Origin: Peptococcaceae bacterium
Lineage (GTDB): Bacteria > Bacillota > Peptococcia > DRI-13 > UBA5745
Length of the DNA stretch: 14,374 nt
Direction of reading: 5' to 3'
NCBI GenBank assembly: GCA_031264885.1
Contig: JAISDM010000023.1
Location: 1-14,374, forward strand
Numbering within the stretch: the stretch's first letter is position 1; each line of letters begins with the position of its first letter. Below the pieces are notes generated by a model. That model was not told where the DNA came from, ran no database searches, and saw nothing but the letters and a program-made list of their open reading frames with translations. A program made the translations under genes and the position numbers. Positions 11,783 through 14,374 of this stretch are shown in pieces.

Positions 11783-14374
11783 ATGGATGAGAGCAGAATC
11801 AGCAGGTATCGGAAACAGCAAAAAGAAATAAAGAGAAAAATTACCGTTAAATCAACAGTCTGGCTGTGCGCAATGATTGCGTTTGTGGGATTTGCGGGCA
11901 TTCTCGCGACGGAACGATACCTTGGGCTTCTGGCCGTGCCCATGGCTGGAGACGGGACGGCGGCGACGGCTACCTCAATGAGTGCCCGGGAAGCCAATAA
12001 CGCGGGCTTTGTTTGGAAGGAAAGCGGCGGTGGTATAAGCATTACCGGGTACGGCGGTTTGGAAATGGATTTGGTAGTTCCCTATGAGATTGACGGCATG
12101 AGCGTTACGTGCATCGGTGATAATGCTTTTGCAAATTGCTGGGATTTGACAAGCGTCGTCATCCCGGATAGCGTAACTGGTATCGGTTTCGCCGCGTTTA
12201 GAGATTGTACACGTTTGACCAATATGGATATACCAAGTAGTGTATCGGTCATTGGGGGAAACGCGTTTGCCGGTTCCGGCTTAATAAGCGTTATTATACC
12301 GGAGGGCGTATCGGTCATTGACTCTGCGTTATTTATGCATTGCGACAATTTGACAAGCGTCTATATTCCGGACAGCGTAACCAGAATCGGATATTCTGCC
12401 TTTGAAGATTGCTCCAGTTTAACCGGCGTCGTTATTCCAAAGAATGTAATCGACATTGCGTCTGGAGCGTTCTCCGACTGTCCCAGCTTGACCGAGTTCA
12501 CTGTTGATGATGACAATTCCTCATTCTCAAGCCAAGACGGCGTATTGTTTAACAAGGATCGAACCAAGCTCATCCAATGCCCCGCCGGAAAAAGCGGCGA
12601 TTATGTGATCCCGGATGGCGTGACCAACATTGAAAGCTCTGCTTTTTTCGGTTGCAGCCGCTTAACAAATGTTCACATACCGGTGGGTGTGACGGATATT
12701 GGCATCCAGGCGTTTTCGGGTTGCGATAGTCTGACAAGCGTCAGTTTACCGGAAGGTCTGACCGCCATTAAATGGTTGATGTTTCGAAATTGCACAAGCT
12801 TAACTGATGTCGCCATTCCGGAAAGCATCGTGGATATTGACTTTACCGCTTTTTCTGGCTGCACAAATTTAACCAATATTACAGTCGCCGGCAACAACGC
12901 GTCTTTTTCGATTCTGGACGGCGTATTTTATGATAAAAATCAAGCCACCCTTATTCGATATCCCGCAAGTAAAAGCGGGGAGTTTATTATTCCGGACGGA
13001 GTGACCGGCATTGCCGGATATGCCTTTGAAAACTGTACAGGGTTAACGAATGTGATCATTCCGGACAGTGTAACCAGTATCGGGAATAATGCCTTTTCAA
13101 ACTGCGCTAATCTTATAAATGTTACCATACCGGGCAGCGTAAATAATATCGGCGATTACGCGTTTCTTCAATGCGCCGGCCTTACAAATCTTGTGATTCA
13201 AGAAGGGGTAAACAGTATCGGACGGGCAGCGTTTGAATATTGTTCCAGCTTAACGCGTGTACATATTCCTGCGAGTGTAGCCATTATTGATGATTCCGGC
13301 GTCGGGGATTCCATATTTTCCAATTGCGCCAATTTGACCGATATCGCGGTTCACGCGGATAACGCCTCGTTCAGCAGCCAAGACGGCATACTGTTTGATA
13401 AAAACAAAAACAAACTTATTCTATGCCCGGATGGCAAAACCGGTGAATACATCGTTCCGGACAGTGTCGTTAGTATCGGACATAACGCCTTCCACGACTG
13501 CGTCGGTTTAACCGGCGTCGTTATTCCGGAAGGCGTGACCGTCATAGAGGATCAAGCCTTTGGATACTGTGACAGTTTAACAAGTGTTGTTCTCCCGGAA
13601 GGATTGGTCAGCATTGGTTCGCAAGCGTTTTTTGGAGACGATAACTTGAGGGATATTACCATCCCGGACAGCGTGACCAGCATTGGGGGTGGGGCATTTA
13701 CATACTGCATCAGCTTGACAGACGTCCGGCTTCCGAAAGGTATGACCGGCATTGAAGTGGAAACGTTTATGGGCTGTTCCCGCCTGGAAAAAGTATTCAT
13801 TTCGTCTGGCATAACCAGTATTAGTGACAGCGCCTTTGAAGATTGCAGAGCTTTAAATGAAGTCATCATCGGACACGGCATGATTGATTTGCCGCTGTAC
13901 TTTCTGCGGACAATCTATCAGGCGCCACAGGTAAACATCCATATTCCGACAAGTGTGATTTCTGTCGGCGGGGCAGGGCCTTTTGTCACTACAGCGCCAC
14001 TCGTGTCTTTCGCGGAAAACATCGCTCTGGTTGGTGTTAAGGATAGTTTTATCCTCGACTGGGCAAAAGCAAATAATCGTTCCATTGTTTCCGTAGACGG
14101 TTCGATCCTGCCAAATCAACACGACGCTTGGATACAGGTGCCTTATCAGCACATCATTGATACAATGATGCCGGATAATGTGGAACTAACCTTTGAAATT
14201 GTAAACGGTACGCTTCCTGACGGTTTGAGATTGATGCAAGCCAATGAAACCTATGAGGGCTTAACGCTGCTTAGCGGACAGTTCTATGGAGCGCCGATGG
14301 AAACCGGAACATTTGTAATTGAAGTTGAAACATATTCGGCGGTTTATGGTTATACTCTTGACAGACAACTCATT
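11783..14374 (+). CDS. BspA-like leucine-rich-repeat (LRR_5) surface protein, N-terminal 864 residues (runs off window)
   Basis: The open frame continues to the last base with no stop. The start is ATG 11783 with GGGGAGGTG about 8 bases upstream. A K/R-rich cytoplasmic end (residues 1-23) precedes one hydrophobic segment (24-42), giving either a membrane anchor with the bulk outside or a long signal peptide. From about 95 to 700 there are many 22-24-residue LRR_5 repeats of the form LTSVxIPDSVTxIGxxAFxxC. They are broken by three look-alike inserts at about 241-290, 372-415 and 528-570, each reading xxSFSxxDGVLFxKxxxxLI then P-x-x-K-[ST]-G-[DE]. After the repeats, LPDGLRLM...LSGQFYGAPMETGTF (about 811-845) resembles a putative Ig domain (He_PIG). 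BspA-like proteins are exported and bind host or environmental surfaces. The ligand here is unknown, and any cell-wall sorting signal would be downstream of the window. Confidence 0.92.
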   Translation, partial: MDESRISRYRKQQKEIKRKITVKSTVWLCAMIAFVGFAGILATERYLGLLAVPMAGDGTAATATSMSAREANNAGFVWKESGGGISITGYGGLEMDLVVPYEIDGMSVTCIGDNAFANCWDLTSVVIPDSVTGIGFAAFRDCTRLTNMDIPSSVSVIGGNAFAGSGLISVIIPEGVSVIDSALFMHCDNLTSVYIPDSVTRIGYSAFEDCSSLTGVVIPKNVIDIASGAFSDCPSLTEFTVDDDNSSFSSQDGVLFNKDRTKLIQCPAGKSGDYVIPDGVTNIESSAFFGCSRLTNVHIPVGVTDIGIQAFSGCDSLTSVSLPEGLTAIKWLMFRNCTSLTDVAIPESIVDIDFTAFSGCTNLTNITVAGNNASFSILDGVFYDKNQATLIRYPASKSGEFIIPDGVTGIAGYAFENCTGLTNVIIPDSVTSIGNNAFSNCANLINVTIPGSVNNIGDYAFLQCAGLTNLVIQEGVNSIGRAAFEYCSSLTRVHIPASVAIIDDSGVGDSIFSNCANLTDIAVHADNASFSSQDGILFDKNKNKLILCPDGKTGEYIVPDSVVSIGHNAFHDCVGLTGVVIPEGVTVIEDQAFGYCDSLTSVVLPEGLVSIGSQAFFGDDNLRDITIPDSVTSIGGGAFTYCISLTDVRLPKGMTGIEVETFMGCSRLEKVFISSGITSISDSAFEDCRALNEVIIGHGMIDLPLYFLRTIYQAPQVNIHIPTSVISVGGAGPFVTTAPLVSFAENIALVGVKDSFILDWAKANNRSIVSVDGSILPNQHDAWIQVPYQHIIDTMMPDNVELTFEIVNGTLPDGLRLMQANETYEGLTLLSGQFYGAPMETGTFVIEVETYSAVYGYTLDRQLI

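Noticed and set aside
12082..14152. Series of minus-strand open frames opposite the LRR gene
   Set aside because: They are regular shadows of the leucine-rich repeats on the plus strand, with no ribosome binding sites and repetitive translations.

Overview
The window reads as an accessory, repeat-rich stretch of a moderately GC-rich Gram-positive-type bacterium. A member of the Firmicutes/Bacillota, probably class Clostridia, is the best guess. The reasons are three S-layer homology (SLH) repeats behind a signal peptide, a BspA-type leucine-rich-repeat surface protein, strong GGAGG-type ribosome binding sites, and gene families common in gut and sediment Clostridia. Nothing here fixes the genus.

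Layout. Positions 1-81 hold the last 26 codons of a serine recombinase. It faces a complete second copy (551-1159, minus) whose last codons and first 22 bases of 3' flank match it in inverted orientation. Between them lie a REP-like palindrome, a 22-bp tandem array and the first copy of a clover-shaped palindromic repeat. Next is a minus-strand operon of a macro-domain/HTH protein and a vWA-domain protein (1483-3305), with a good promoter. A long SLH surface protein follows (3616-7101, minus). Its 3' end shows a tandem domain array cut off by a TGA exactly where the homologous repeat has a Trp codon. A 670-bp repeat-filled gap with a perfect 56-bp palindrome separates it from a divergent AbiEi/AbiEii toxin-antitoxin operon (7770-9202, plus), which has a promoter inside an inverted-repeat operator. 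A second repeat-filled gap (9203-9926) contains a zinc-ribbon relic. It is followed by a small unknown ORF, a lone mandelate-racemase-group enolase-superfamily gene (10170-11273), and the start of a large membrane-anchored LRR_5/BspA-like protein (11783 to the window end).

How the parts relate. The window has no single pathway. It combines two cell-surface proteins, a defence-type toxin-antitoxin pair, a macro/vWA pair that may act in ADP-ribose-linked regulation, a recombinase with a partial twin, and one metabolic gene. At least eight short palindromic or tandem repeats fill nearly every gap. The repeats fall into two related systems. One is the clover-shaped GGGCGGCAGAATGCCGCCC family (five copies, one of them a single arm). 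The other is a GTCATTCCGGGCTTGACCC family (two copies), with which a 22-bp satellite is associated. The most unusual observations are the convergent twin recombinase ends, the non-ATG (ATT) start implied for the recombinase, the stop codon inside the surface-protein repeat array, and the satellite linked to the REP-like palindromes.
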